A stretch of 64,000 bases of DNA, taken from positions 1 through 64,000 of the forward strand of contig NZ_JACJFM010000022.1 in the NCBI RefSeq assembly GCF_014164585.1. Reading direction: 5' to 3'. This DNA comes from Oceanospirillum sediminis (lineage in GTDB: Bacteria > Pseudomonadota > Gammaproteobacteria > Pseudomonadales > Halomonadaceae). How positions within the stretch are numbered: the first letter of the stretch is position 1; every line of letters starts with the position of its first letter. Shown here one piece after another: positions 17,744 through 27,620 of this stretch. The notes under the pieces are model-generated. The model had not been told where the DNA came from. It saw nothing but the letters and a program-made list of their open reading frames with translations, and did not search any database. The position numbers and the translations under genes were made by a program.

Positions 17744-19066
17744 ATGACGCAAACCAGAATTATTGTATTAGGTGCTGGTCCGGCAGGTGCAGCAACCGCA
17801 TTAGGGCTGAAACGTCTGGGATATCAGGTGAGTGTCATTGGTGAAGCCCGCAGTTTTTCTGCTCTGGAAGGTATTTCTGAACGTGTTATTCAGGGAATGA
17901 AACACGCTGGATTTAAGCGGGCGACAACTGACTTACCAGAACCTTCTGCCAGAAATGCCAGCTGGAATGGTGAAACGAATCAGGCCAACACCGAATGCCT
18001 GATAGATCGCCAGCATGTTGATCAGCTCATTGTGCAGGACCTGATCAATGCGGATATACCGGTTATTCAGCAAAGAGTCAGTCAGGTCAGTCTTGATCCG
18101 GTTTGTCAGGTTACTCTGACCAATGGTGAGCATCATCAGGCTGATTTTTTAGTTGAAGCCCGTGGTCGTGCGGCGCCTGTAACCGGGTTGCAACGGTTTC
18201 GGGGGCCTGAAACGGTTTCCGTCTTACAGCACTGGCAGGGGCCTGAAATTGAACCGGGATCGGCTGCGGTCAGCCTGCCGGATGGCTGGGCATGGATGGC
18301 GGCTAAACAGGATGGTCGACGTTACCTGCAGCTGACTCTGGATGTGTCTGAAAAAAAACTGCCTCAGAAAGATCAGCTAACGGATTATTGTGCGCAGCGA
18401 TTCAGACAGATTCCGCAAGCCCGTGCGTTTATCGAACATGCCAGCCCTGTGGGTACTCCCTATGGCAGAATCAGTACACCGGTATTATTTGAACAGACCG
18501 TAGGAGATAACTGGATCAGAGTAGGCGATGCTGCGATGGCCGTTGATCCGTTATCCGGTAATGGTATCTTTCAGGCTCTGTCATCAGCATTACAGGCACC
18601 TGTCGTCATTAATACGCTGATTCAGTGCCCGGAAAGAAAAGCTCTGGCCAGAGAGTTTTATCAGCAAAGAGTCAGTGGGTTGTTTTATCGTTTTGCCAGA
18701 ATTGGCCGTGACTTTTATGCTATGGAAGAGCGCTGGCAGGAGAATTCATTCTGGCAACAAAGGCGTCGCTGGCCAGATGCAGAGCCAGGCCATCAGAATG
18801 TCAGCTTTGAGCAGCTCAGAGTGAACACCATGCCCGTGATGAACAATAATCTGATTGAGGCCAGAAAGGTGGTTGTGACACCAGATCAGCCTTTAGGTAT
18901 CTGGCATCTGGGTGGTATTGAGTTAGCTGGTGTGATTGAAGCGATTCATGAGGCTCCTGAGAACACTCTGAAAGAGCAACTAAGCCAGTTCCGATTTTCA
19001 GATAATCAATTCAGGGGGCTGGCTAACTGGTTAATCCAGAATGGTTACCAGGGAAATATCGTTTAA
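17744..19066 (+). CDS. qhpG: FAD-dependent monooxygenase for CTQ formation
   Basis: A 440-residue flavoprotein with the dinucleotide-binding motif GAGPAGAATALG near the N-terminus and the FAD ribityl motif VGDAAMAVDPLSGNG in the middle, as in tryptophan halogenase-like hydroxylases. In the studied qhp system this enzyme dihydroxylates the gamma-subunit tryptophan, the step that leads to CTQ. The substrate here would be W71 of the QhpC precursor. Last gene of the plus-strand cluster; it converges on qhpR with only 19 bases between the stop codons. Confidence 0.92.
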   Translation: MTQTRIIVLGAGPAGAATALGLKRLGYQVSVIGEARSFSALEGISERVIQGMKHAGFKRATTDLPEPSARNASWNGETNQANTECLIDRQHVDQLIVQDLINADIPVIQQRVSQVSLDPVCQVTLTNGEHHQADFLVEARGRAAPVTGLQRFRGPETVSVLQHWQGPEIEPGSAAVSLPDGWAWMAAKQDGRRYLQLTLDVSEKKLPQKDQLTDYCAQRFRQIPQARAFIEHASPVGTPYGRISTPVLFEQTVGDNWIRVGDAAMAVDPLSGNGIFQALSSALQAPVVINTLIQCPERKALAREFYQQRVSGLFYRFARIGRDFYAMEERWQENSFWQQRRRWPDAEPGHQNVSFEQLRVNTMPVMNNNLIEARKVVVTPDQPLGIWHLGGIELAGVIEAIHEAPENTLKEQLSQFRFSDNQFRGLANWLIQNGYQGNIV

Positions 19067-19085
19067 TGTCCCCTGTGTCAGCAGA

Positions 19086-19880
19086 TCAGGTACCGGCTGC
19101 TGTTATTTCTTCCGGAGTAATTTCTTCTGGAGTGCCCTTTAACCTGACCTGTGCCGGGCTGCATTGATATTTTTTATGAAACGCCCGGCTTAATGCCTCC
19201 TGACTGCCATAACCATAGCGCAGTGCTACTGTTTTGACTCGTTCGCCTTTTAACAGATCTTGCCGGGCCAGGGTCATACGCCACTCTCTTAGGTACTGGG
19301 CAGGTGTCTGACCAACGCTGTTTTTAAAACACTCCATAAACTGACTGCGGGATAATCCGGCGACATCAGCCAGATCTTCAATATGCCAGTCAAACTCAGG
19401 TTGTTCATGAATGGCGATAATCGCTTTACAGATACGCTGATCATATAAACCGGCTATCAGGCCAATTTTATTTGCATTTTCACGCATCGCCTGGCGTAAC
19501 AGCATAACCACCAGTACTTCAAATAATCGCTGCAGTGTACTGTGGCGACCACAACGCTGGTCTTCAATTTCTTCCAGAATCAGTAGTGCCAGGTTTTTAA
19601 CAGAGTCTCCATCTTTAACCGGAATAACCAGATGGCGGGGCAGGGCGCGAGCCAGAGGATTATCATAACCGCCCAGGTTAATCGAAGCGGCAATCAGTAC
19701 ATCAGGATGATCTTTTTCATCCAGAGCAGAGTGAGATACAGGCCAGAGTTCTATACGGCAAAGCTCACCGCTGGAGGGATCGGCCAGCAGTAGCAGGTTA
19801 GCTGCTCCAAAGTCGGTTGTTATCCGGGCATGCAGGTCAAATCGGGAAATTAAAGCAGATAAACGATCAGGTCGGGCCAT
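19086..19880 (-). CDS. qhpR: AraC-family regulator of the qhp genes
   Basis: 264 residues with an N-terminal cupin-like ligand domain and a C-terminal double helix-turn-helix (IEDLADVAGLSRSQFMECFK, then ERVKTVALRYGYGSQEALSRAF). An AraC-type activator (QhpR) ends the known qhp clusters and switches them on in the presence of amines; position and size match. It is transcribed towards qhpG and away from the DsbA-like gene at 20000. The C-terminus carries a short duplicated EEITPEEIT tail. Confidence 0.85.
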   Translation of the reverse strand: MARPDRLSALISRFDLHARITTDFGAANLLLLADPSSGELCRIELWPVSHSALDEKDHPDVLIAASINLGGYDNPLARALPRHLVIPVKDGDSVKNLALLILEEIEDQRCGRHSTLQRLFEVLVVMLLRQAMRENANKIGLIAGLYDQRICKAIIAIHEQPEFDWHIEDLADVAGLSRSQFMECFKNSVGQTPAQYLREWRMTLARQDLLKGERVKTVALRYGYGSQEALSRAFHKKYQCSPAQVRLKGTPEEITPEEITAAGT

Positions 19881-19908
19881 AATTACACCACTCCTGGAGT
19901 ATAGAATA

Positions 19909-19936
19909 CCGGACTAATTATCATAATTTCCGGACT
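19909..19936. promoter_or_regulatory. Direct repeats spaced 21 bp upstream of qhpR (AraC-type operator candidate)
   Basis: CCGGACT occurs at 19909-19915 and again at 19930-19936, 21 bases apart, each followed by an A/T-rich step. Two direct repeats two helical turns apart is the classic layout for AraC-family dimers. They lie between qhpR (start 19880) and the divergent gene at 20000, so autoregulation by QhpR and control of the 20000 gene are both possible. A separate palindrome, ACTCCTGGAGT, lies at about 19890-19900 close to the qhpR start. Confidence 0.45.
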
Positions 19937-19999
19937 TATATTTGATATTTTTACCGCACTATAACAGTTGTAAAACAAACAACCTATGAGATTGTTACT

Positions 20000-20596
20000 A
20001 TGAGCCAGCGGATTGATTACTACTTTACCAGCCTTTCTCCTTTTACTTATCTGGGACACCGGAAACTGCTGAATATGGCGGAGGAGGCTGACGCTGAAGT
20101 GTGCTTTAAGCCAGTTCGTTTAGGTCTGGTATTTGCTCAATCTGGTGCAAAACCTTTATCTGAACGGCCAGTGGCCCGTCAGAAATATCGTTTACTGGAG
20201 CTGGAACGCTGGGCGAAAAAGCGTGAGCTGCCTATTAATCTGCATCCGGCTTTTTTCCCGATAGATCCAGGATTGGCAGATTGCTGCACTATCGCTCTGC
20301 AGGAATCGGGGCATAATGCCGGTGCTTTTGTCGCGCTGGTGCTAGCTGCATGCTGGGCAGAAGAGAAAAACATTGCTGATGAAGCCGTGCTGAGTGAACT
20401 GTTATCATCACTGAGCTTTGATGCACAGGAAGTGCTTCAGCAGGCCCGTTCAGCCGGGGTTCAGGCTATTTATGATAAGAATACGGAGGATGCCAATGAA
20501 CAAGGCGTTCTTGGAGCCCCGGCTTATCTGCTGAATGGCGAGCAATTCTGGGGACAGGATCGTTTAGAGCTGTTAGAGGGTTCTCTGAAAGGCTGA
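20000..20596 (+). CDS. DsbA-fold protein, 2-hydroxychromene-2-carboxylate isomerase-like
   Basis: 198 residues with the thioredoxin/DsbA fold typical of HCCA isomerases and kappa-class glutathione transferases. The N-terminal YYFTSLSPFTYLG segment carries Ser in place of the DsbA CXXC, and the C-terminus has the family motif GVLGAPAYLLNGEQFWGQDRLELLE. Such enzymes use glutathione to isomerise aromatic intermediates; the substrate here is unknown. No other aromatic-degradation gene is nearby. It is divergent from qhpR, with the 21-bp repeats in between. Confidence 0.8.
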   Translation: MSQRIDYYFTSLSPFTYLGHRKLLNMAEEADAEVCFKPVRLGLVFAQSGAKPLSERPVARQKYRLLELERWAKKRELPINLHPAFFPIDPGLADCCTIALQESGHNAGAFVALVLAACWAEEKNIADEAVLSELLSSLSFDAQEVLQQARSAGVQAIYDKNTEDANEQGVLGAPAYLLNGEQFWGQDRLELLEGSLKG

Positions 20597-20758
20597 GGTT
20601 TCCTCGTATCTAGCCGACACCAGCTAATATCCAAAAATATTTTGCTGGACGCTTCATACTCTTCATTACTCTTTGCTGGTACCTCTGCTACCAAAGAGTT
20701 TATCCCTTTCTGAGGTATTCAGCCAGAATAGTAATCGCTGATTCTGGCTGTCGCTTTT

Positions 20759-20795
20759 AGGATGATCTAGTCTATTGATTAGATCATCATTTTTC
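20759..20795 (+). terminator. Intrinsic terminator after the DsbA-fold gene
   Basis: GATGATCTA (20761-20769) and TAGATCATC (20780-20788) form a perfect 9-bp stem with a 10-base loop, followed by ATTTTT. The stem is AT-rich but the layout is that of a rho-independent terminator. Confidence 0.65.
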
Positions 20796-20855
20796 TCTCT
20801 CTGCCTGGATTTGGGCAAGAAGTTCTACAATATTAAAAATAATAAATGTAGAAAA

Positions 20856-20886
20856 CATTAACGTTCAAATAAAAAGAATGTTAATG
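20856..20886. promoter_or_regulatory. Imperfect inverted repeat upstream of the hybrid kinase gene
   Basis: CATTAACGTTC (20856-20866) and GAATGTTAATG (20876-20886) are inverted with one mismatch and 9 bases between them, 26 bases before the kinase start. It is a possible operator or leader hairpin. The rest of 20597-20912 (316 bases) holds only the terminator and AT-rich sequence. Confidence 0.35.
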
Positions 20887-20912
20887 TAAGGGAGTGCTTA
20901 AGGAGTAAATAA

Positions 20913-23900
20913 ATGAGCCTTAAACAGAAACTTCTCTTACCTCTTTTTGCTCTGGCCATTGTGGTTTTGAGCCTTAATCAATGGCTCATTCTTCCAAAGG
21001 TTTCTCGCTATCTGGAAGAGCAGTTTTTGACCAGTCATAATAATAGTGTTGATCTCTTTTATGATATAAGCCACCACTACCTGATAGATGATCCGGATCT
21101 TCCCCTTTTTAAACATCTGGTTGCCGATGTCCTGAAGACCAATGCAGACTGGCGTCAAATAAACATTTTGCTTGACGATCAGTCATTAAGCTTTCCGGTC
21201 AAATTATCGCATATATTGCCATCTGATCAGGCTCTTCGGATACGTCGAGCTGTAGCAGAGCCTTTTCCCCTGGTTATCTCTGTATTAATTGATAAGCAGC
21301 AAATCTTAATTGAGAGGGAGCGCATTGAGACAACGATTCATGCGGTTATTGGCGCTATGCTTTTTGTGCTTTGTTTAATCGCCTGGTTCCAGTCCGTACT
21401 TATTACACGGCCAATCAAAGCGTTATCTGATGCAGCGATTGAAATGGCCAGAGGTAACTTTGAGCTTGATATAAGATCCGCCAGATCTGACGAGCTGGGA
21501 GTTTTAACAAAAAGTTTTTTATCGATGAAGGACAGTATTCGTGACTATCGACAAAGACTGGTAGGGGATTGGAAGCAGGTTCAGAACGTTTTCGAGAATG
21601 CCCAAAGCGCTATTGTAACAGTGAATATCGTGGGTGAAATTATTGCCACGAATAAAGCAGCTATTCACACTTTTTCTGCTGATTCCGAAACCATTCTTTA
21701 TCGAAATATTTACGATTTTATCCCGAATATAAATCTGCGTGAACATTTCATGCTGCCAATGAAGGAGGTCACTACAGCGTTTAATATCTCATGCGAGCGT
21801 GACTCTGGCAAAAGTTTTATGGCCGAGGTCTCAGTTAATAGCTACGTTTTAGATGGAGAGTTGCAGGTTGTCATTGTTATACGGGATATTGACTCAGAGG
21901 TTAGTTCCCTTAAAGAGGTCAAACGTCGCCAGCAACAGATTGAGCTAATTAACCGGGTGCACAGTGTATTTATTCAGAATAAGAGCCCGGAAAATATCTT
22001 TGGAGCAGTTCTTCCTGACCTATTGGCAATGACAAAGAGTAAGTTAGGTTTTATAGGTGAATATACTCGGGATGGAGAGGATTATCGGCTTACTATTCTC
22101 TCTGGTAAGGCTGTAGATCCGAGCCGTGAACTTGATGATTTTATTGGCTGTTATGTCGGTCAGTCTGTCGAATTAAGAAAACCTAATAGCTTTTTTAGTC
22201 GTGTTGGGGCGGGAGAATTTATTCTCGACAATGTTAATAGCCTCCATATTACGACAGTTGATAACCATCCGGTAATTTCAAATTACATTGGGATTCCTAT
22301 CATTATGGGAAGTGAGGTTATTGGTATTATCGGCCTTGCTAACGCCAGTCAGGGGTATGAAAAGTCAATTTTTGATGATCTGGCCCCCCTGAACAGTACC
22401 TATGGCCAGATAATTGATGCATTGCGTGAGGACAGAGTACGTGTTGCTCAAAGACAGGAACTAGAGATCGCAAAAGAAAAAGCAGAAGAAGCCAATAAAG
22501 CGAAAAGTAGCTTTCTGGCAACGATGAGTCATGAGATCCGGACCCCGATGAACGGTGTGCTGGGAATGCTCTATCTGCTTAACAAAACAGCACTCACAAC
22601 TCGCCAGAAGGGTTATGTTGATACAGCCTGTAGTTCAGGTGAAGTTTTATTAGCTCTTATCAACGATATTCTCGACTTTTCTAAAATGGAAGCCGATAAG
22701 CTGGAGCTTGAGCAAATTCCCTTTAACTTCCAGAAGGTTGCTGAAGGTGCTATCGCTATTATGGCGAAAACTGCCAGTGAAAAGCAGGTTCGCCTGATCA
22801 ATAATATTCCACTGACGCTGCCTTATAAATTGCTGGGGGATAAAAACAGGCTGAAGCAGGTACTGACTAATCTGGTCAGTAATGCTGTGAAGTTTACTCA
22901 TCGTGGTGAAGTGGTGGTTACAGCAGGATACGATGATGGGGTTTTGACGGTTTCGGTCAAAGATACTGGTATTGGTATCCCTATGGATAAGAAAGCTCTG
23001 TTGTTTGAAGCCTTCAGTCAGGTTGACAGTTCTCATACACGCCGGTTCGGTGGAACGGGACTCGGTCTGGCTATCTCCCAATACATGATACGGGCGATGG
23101 GGGCTGAAATACAGGTTGAAAGTGAAACAGGTCAAGGATCTGAATTCAGTTTCTCGGTTAACTTACCTGTTGTTGATGCAGGTATCGACAATCGTTTTGA
23201 TCCTCGTCTGGCGTTGGCTCGTGTTGCTCTGGTCTCCTGCAATGAGGTTGTCGCTACTAGTCTGGAAGCAAAACTCAGGCAGATGGGAGTCAAAGAGATT
23301 CATCTGCTGAAGGGCGACGTTTTTCTTACTGACCTCTTGCGTCATCTGCAAAGTGAAGGGCAGCCGCTCTTTGTGGTACTTGATGGTCCTAGTATGCGTG
23401 GGCAGAAGGGAATTCAGATTTTTGAACGTATACCCCCTGAAACCATGAATATGAGTGTTTTGCTGATTGACTGCATGCAGGAGTCTCTTGAGAGGGTTCA
23501 TTCGGATCAGGTTATTCAAACGCCAGTGCGCAATAACGAATTCCAGCAGGCTTTAACCGAATTAGTGACAGGAGAGCAGACCGTTCAGTCTATTGATGTA
23601 GATGATGCTCCAGAGCTTAGGGGGATTCGGGTACTTGTCGCGGAGGACAATCGTGTAAATCAAGAGGTTGCTCAGGCAGTACTTGAAGAGCTGGGAATTG
23701 AAACTCATATTGTTGAAAATGGGCGAGAAGCTGTTGAGCGGGTACAGCAGCTGCGTTTTGATCTGGTGTTGATGGATATCCAGATGCCGGAAATGGACGG
23801 TCTGGAGGCAGCACGAACCATTCGAGCGCTGGGAGGGAAGTACGAGACGCTTCCAATTATCGCTATGACCGCTAATGCACTCAGTGGTGATGCCCGGATT

Positions 23901-24698
23901 AGTCACGAAGCAGGTATGGATGGTCATCTGACGAAGCCTATCGATCCTCCGGCTGTCTGGAGTACCCTTGATCAGTGGTGTGGTTCGGGAAATCCTGCCT
24001 CTGATACCGATGAAAATACTTCAGATGATGATGTCGGTAACTCCTGTCCTAAGCCTGATAATAAAAGAGCTCCAGATCCTGCTGAATTAAGCTATTTGCC
24101 CTCTCAGATGCCTGGGCTGAATCTTTCAGACGGTTTGGATCGTGTGCTAGGTGATAAAAGGCTTTACCTGGGGATTCTGGAATCCTTTCAGGATAGTTAC
24201 GAGCGTTCAGCTGACGATCTGAATGCTGCTTTGGTTGCCCGGAATTGGTCAGAGTTACAACAGTTTTCTCATTCTGTGAAAGGTAGCTGCGCCAATATTG
24301 GTGCAATTGATGCGTCTATAAAAGGAGCGGTATTGGAAAAAGCCCTTAAGAGTCATCAGTTAGATGATATTGACATTCTGGTTGCAGAGCTTAGCGAATC
24401 ACTCTCTGTGCTGCTTACCAGTATTAATAGAGTGCTTCTAACCTATTCCAGTGATAGCCCTGAAGTAAAGGCTGACCGACTTTCTGCTGATGAATTATTG
24501 GAAAAAATCCGTGAGCTGGAAGAGATTATTGACAGTGATTATGGTTGTGCTGTGGCTGGTCTTAATAATCTGATGATGATGAACACAGACTTTATTGATG
24601 AGCTGAAAAAGCTCAATACTATTCTGGGGCGTTTTGACGTAGCAAGTTCGAAGCAGGCCCTGAAATCCTTACGGCTTCAGATTGAAGATCTGGTCTGA
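20913..24698 (+). CDS. Membrane hybrid sensor histidine kinase (HAMP-PAS-GAF-HisKA-REC-Hpt)
   Basis: 1261 residues. A membrane helix at about 8-28, a short periplasmic sensor, a second helix at about 142-165 ([16 protein letters not shown]), then HAMP, a PAS-like domain (about 225-340), GAF (about 365-510), HisKA with H540 ([11 protein letters not shown]), HATPase, a receiver-like stretch without clear acidic residues (about 775-890), a true receiver with D955 ([13 protein letters not shown]) and a C-terminal Hpt with H1120 ([13 protein letters not shown]). The layout resembles BarA/ArcB-type tripartite kinases. It is followed 18 bases later by a receiver protein, its likely target. Confidence 0.9.
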   Translation: MSLKQKLLLPLFALAIVVLSLNQWLILPKVSRYLEEQFLTSHNNSVDLFYDISHHYLIDDPDLPLFKHLVADVLKTNADWRQINILLDDQSLSFPVKLSHILPSDQALRIRRAVAEPFPLVISVLIDKQQILIERERIETTIHAVIGAMLFVLCLIAWFQSVLITRPIKALSDAAIEMARGNFELDIRSARSDELGVLTKSFLSMKDSIRDYRQRLVGDWKQVQNVFENAQSAIVTVNIVGEIIATNKAAIHTFSADSETILYRNIYDFIPNINLREHFMLPMKEVTTAFNISCERDSGKSFMAEVSVNSYVLDGELQVVIVIRDIDSEVSSLKEVKRRQQQIELINRVHSVFIQNKSPENIFGAVLPDLLAMTKSKLGFIGEYTRDGEDYRLTILSGKAVDPSRELDDFIGCYVGQSVELRKPNSFFSRVGAGEFILDNVNSLHITTVDNHPVISNYIGIPIIMGSEVIGIIGLANASQGYEKSIFDDLAPLNSTYGQIIDALREDRVRVAQRQELEIAKEKAEEANKAKSSFLATMSHEIRTPMNGVLGMLYLLNKTALTTRQKGYVDTACSSGEVLLALINDILDFSKMEADKLELEQIPFNFQKVAEGAIAIMAKTASEKQVRLINNIPLTLPYKLLGDKNRLKQVLTNLVSNAVKFTHRGEVVVTAGYDDGVLTVSVKDTGIGIPMDKKALLFEAFSQVDSSHTRRFGGTGLGLAISQYMIRAMGAEIQVESETGQGSEFSFSVNLPVVDAGIDNRFDPRLALARVALVSCNEVVATSLEAKLRQMGVKEIHLLKGDVFLTDLLRHLQSEGQPLFVVLDGPSMRGQKGIQIFERIPPETMNMSVLLIDCMQESLERVHSDQVIQTPVRNNEFQQALTELVTGEQTVQSIDVDDAPELRGIRVLVAEDNRVNQEVAQAVLEELGIETHIVENGREAVERVQQLRFDLVLMDIQMPEMDGLEAARTIRALGGKYETLPIIAMTANALSGDARISHEAGMDGHLTKPIDPPAVWSTLDQWCGSGNPASDTDENTSDDDVGNSCPKPDNKRAPDPAELSYLPSQMPGLNLSDGLDRVLGDKRLYLGILESFQDSYERSADDLNAALVARNWSELQQFSHSVKGSCANIGAIDASIKGAVLEKALKSHQLDDIDILVAELSESLSVLLTSINRVLLTYSSDSPEVKADRLSADELLEKIRELEEIIDSDYGCAVAGLNNLMMMNTDFIDELKKLNTILGRFDVASSKQALKSLRLQIEDLV

Positions 24699-24716
24699 TC
24701 AAAGCGAGAGTATGTA

Positions 24717-25811
24717 ATGGAAAAAAGTAGAGTATTGATTGTAGATGATTCTGTACAGGATATCGGAATTGTTATGGGAGTGCTTTCAAATCAATATGCT
24801 GTACAGGTCGCGACCAGTGGTCTGAACGCTCTGGAACAGGCCAGAGGAAGTTATAAACCGGATGTCGTTCTGCTTGATGTGGTAATGCCTGAGATGGATG
24901 GTTATGAGGTTTGTCGTCAGTTTAAAGAGGATGATGAACTGAAAGATATAGACATCATTTTTGTTTCAGCGAATGATTCTATTGAAGAGAAGCTGAAAGG
25001 CTATGATGTGGGTGGGGTGGATTATGTAACCAAGCCTGTTACTCCTGAAGAGCTGATGCGCAAAATTGAGCTGACTATTCAGAGTAAGCAGCAGCGTAAC
25101 TCGATTCTGGAAGAGAAAAACTACGCTTTTAATACTGCGATGACCGCTATGTCTACAGCTGGTGAGCTGGGCGTCGTGATGGAATTTTTCCGTAAGTTGG
25201 CTGAGGTTGAAAGCCATCAGCAACTGGCAGAGCATGTCGCTGAATCCCTTCGTCAGTACAACCTGAAAACTATGGTTCGCCTCAGAACTAACGATGACGA
25301 TCTTTATCTGGATTCAGAAGGCGCTCCCGCCCAGCTGGCCAAAGAGCTGCTGACCAAAGTGGCGGAGTCCGGCCGCATTATCGAGTGGAATGAGAGGGCA
25401 GTCTTTAACTTTGGCAATATCTCTGTATTAATAAAAGACATGCCAGAAGATGCTGATCTGCGTGGCCGCTATCGTGATACGGTCGCCATGGTCATTGAAG
25501 GTGCAACAACCAAGCTGGAAGTACTTAACCGGGATGTGCAGCTCAGTCAGCTAATTCGTGATGCACAGGAAGCATTGGTCGAAGTAGACCGGGAGCAGTT
25601 GAATCATAAACAGCAAACCCAGAAACTGGTTGAGAGCCTGACTCAGGATCTGGAGCGTTCATTTCTTGCCTGGGAGCTGACAGAAAAGCAGGAAGAAACG
25701 TTGATGAATATGGTTAATGAAACTATCGATAAGTCGGTACTGCACTTTGAAGCAGGAGAGGAGATTGACTTTAAAATGCGATCTATTTTAGACCGGTTGA
25801 TACATATCTGA
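24717..25811 (+). CDS. Response regulator with unrecognised C-terminal domain
   Basis: 364 residues: receiver domain with D54 (VVLLDVVMPEMDGYE) and KPVTPEEL, then about 240 residues with no DNA-binding, GGDEF or phosphatase motif that I recognise. The C-terminal part is rich in helices with a coiled-coil-like stretch (about 285-345) and may be an oligomerisation or protein-binding domain. Placed directly after the hybrid kinase gene, so it is the probable receiver of its phosphate. The output is unknown. Confidence 0.85.
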   Translation: MEKSRVLIVDDSVQDIGIVMGVLSNQYAVQVATSGLNALEQARGSYKPDVVLLDVVMPEMDGYEVCRQFKEDDELKDIDIIFVSANDSIEEKLKGYDVGGVDYVTKPVTPEELMRKIELTIQSKQQRNSILEEKNYAFNTAMTAMSTAGELGVVMEFFRKLAEVESHQQLAEHVAESLRQYNLKTMVRLRTNDDDLYLDSEGAPAQLAKELLTKVAESGRIIEWNERAVFNFGNISVLIKDMPEDADLRGRYRDTVAMVIEGATTKLEVLNRDVQLSQLIRDAQEALVEVDREQLNHKQQTQKLVESLTQDLERSFLAWELTEKQEETLMNMVNETIDKSVLHFEAGEEIDFKMRSILDRLIHI

Positions 25812-25891
25812 TTCCTCGTCTGCGCCGGGGCAACAGGCAATAAAGGATACCGCCATGCAAGGACGGCATGAGCCTGACCTTTCCGCGCTGA

Positions 25892-26074
25892 CAGACAGAT
25901 AAACCCCCGACGTTTGTGTCTTACTTCGCACTAGAAGTACGCGACATTCACGATGGGGCATTTACCCACGCCAACCAGCGCATGCTGGCTAAGCCCCGTT
26001 ATGTGCTGATCAAGTTAAAAGAACTGGATGCGCTGGAAAGAATCTCTGAGCGCAAAGCTCACAGTGTTCCGTAG
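25892..26074 (+). pseudogene. Unrecognised coding fragment
   Basis: An open frame without ATG (TGA at 25889-25891, TAG at 26072-26074) gives a protein-like sequence with segments FVSYFALEVRDIHDGAF and KPRYVLIKLKELDALERIS. It reads like the end of a real protein but I cannot name the family. The surrounding 25812-26198 shows no other gene; it probably marks the remains of a lost gene or mobile element between two convergent operons. Confidence 0.3.
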
Positions 26075-26198
26075 CACGCAAAGCAGTGGCTGGAAACAGT
26101 CTGAGTCTCTGTCGAACAGGCTCCTGCTGTATTCGGATCCGTATCTGCCTACCATCGTATATAAGAATAAAACGGCTGTGCAGAGCTTTGCTACAGAT

Positions 26199-26231
26199 AT
26201 AAAAAAGGCGCAAACTCCGGTCTGCGCCTCG
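26199..26231 (-). terminator. Intrinsic terminator of the aceEF operon
   Basis: Read on the minus strand, AGGCGCA (26229-26223) and TGCGCCT (26212-26206) form a 7-bp GC-rich stem with a 10-base loop, followed by a run of six T. It lies 22 bases past the aceF stop. Confidence 0.85.
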
Positions 26232-26252
26232 ACATGACACAATTAAAAATAT

Positions 26253-27608
26253 CTAAAGCATTAATTGTCGGATCTCTGCCAGACACTGATGCACCCATGC
26301 CATAAAGCGACCGGCATCAGCTCCGTTAATCACACGATGATCGAATGACAAACATAGCGGCAATTTGGTTGCGGGCTGGAAAGTCTCACTTTCAACGTCC
26401 CAGACCGGCTTGATTTCTGAACGTGCCACACCCAGAATTGCAACTTCCGGGGCATTAATGATCGGTGTGAATCCGGTTCCACCCATCGCCCCCAGACTGG
26501 AAACAGTGAAACAACCGCCTTTCATATCTGCTGCTTTTAGCTTGCGTTGCTTAGCTTTCAGTGCAAACTCATTAATATCCCGGGTCAACTGGGTAATGCC
26601 TTTTGTATCTGCATTTTTAATAACAGGTACAACCAGGCCCGCCGGAGTATCAACTGCAATTCCGATATTGACATAATCTTTGTATACCAGACTGTTGCCA
26701 TCAGCACTGATTGAACAGTTAAACTGAGGAAAACGCCGAAGAGCCCTGGCCACTACCATGATAATAAAAGGTAACAGGGAAGGTTTTTTCTCCAGATTTA
26801 TTAATGTCGGGTCAATTTGTTTACGATATGTCTCAAGTTCATTGACATTCACTTCATCAAACAGGGTTACATGAGGAATATTCAACCAGCAGCGAGTCAT
26901 ATGACTGGAAGTAGCCCGTGCTATACCTGATAAAAGATCCTCTCTTATCTCACCAAACTGACTGAAATCCTGAGCTGGAATAGCAGGAATTCCTTTTGCT
27001 TCAGCGGGTACTTTTATTGTCTGAGATCCTGTTTGGGGGACAGTCATTCTCTGCTTTACGAAATGCTTTATGTCTCCTTTCAGCACCCGTCCCCGGATTC
27101 CTGAACCCTGAACCTGATCCAGGGAAACACCCAGCTCACGGGCCATTTTTCGGGTAGCCGGTCCGGCATAGACTCGCTTTCTGGAAGATACGGCCGGATC
27201 ATTTGAAAGGATAGATTCCGGCATATGCATCCTTCCCGTCATCTTAGTGTCTGCAGCTTGCTCAGATGACACTGGCTCAACATTAAGTGCTGATACTTTA
27301 GCTACAGGCTTCGAAGAAGTATTTTCACTATCAGGGCTTTCATTCCACGCATCAGAAGTGACATCGGAGGACTCTTCCAGACGGAGCCGTGCCAGTGGTG
27401 TGCCGGTTTCGGCAGACTGCCCAATATCAACCAGCCACTCTTCCAGTACTCCGCCAATCTGAGCAGGGACTTCCATTGATGTTTTGTCTGACTCCAGTAC
27501 TAATATAGAATCTCCGGCAGCGATTGAATCACCAACCTCAATACAGAACTCAATCACATCACCTGAACCATCCGTTTCAGGCATCAGAATAATTTCGTGT
27601 TTCATCAT
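26253..27608 (-). CDS. aceF: Pyruvate dehydrogenase E2, dihydrolipoamide acetyltransferase
   Basis: 451 residues: a single lipoyl domain (about 1-78, lysine in LESDKTSMEVPA), a linker, an E1/E3-binding domain (about 165-205, AGPATRKMARELGVSLDQV) and the catalytic acyltransferase domain with the active-site motif SFDHRVINGADAGRF. E. coli AceF has three lipoyl domains; one is common in other bacteria. It transfers acetyl groups to CoA in the pyruvate dehydrogenase complex. It lies 12 bases after aceE. No lpd (E3) gene is present in the window. Confidence 0.95.
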   Translation of the reverse strand: MMKHEIILMPETDGSGDVIEFCIEVGDSIAAGDSILVLESDKTSMEVPAQIGGVLEEWLVDIGQSAETGTPLARLRLEESSDVTSDAWNESPDSENTSSKPVAKVSALNVEPVSSEQAADTKMTGRMHMPESILSNDPAVSSRKRVYAGPATRKMARELGVSLDQVQGSGIRGRVLKGDIKHFVKQRMTVPQTGSQTIKVPAEAKGIPAIPAQDFSQFGEIREDLLSGIARATSSHMTRCWLNIPHVTLFDEVNVNELETYRKQIDPTLINLEKKPSLLPFIIMVVARALRRFPQFNCSISADGNSLVYKDYVNIGIAVDTPAGLVVPVIKNADTKGITQLTRDINEFALKAKQRKLKAADMKGGCFTVSSLGAMGGTGFTPIINAPEVAILGVARSEIKPVWDVESETFQPATKLPLCLSFDHRVINGADAGRFMAWVHQCLAEIRQLML

Positions 27609-27620
27609 TCTCTCCTGGGT

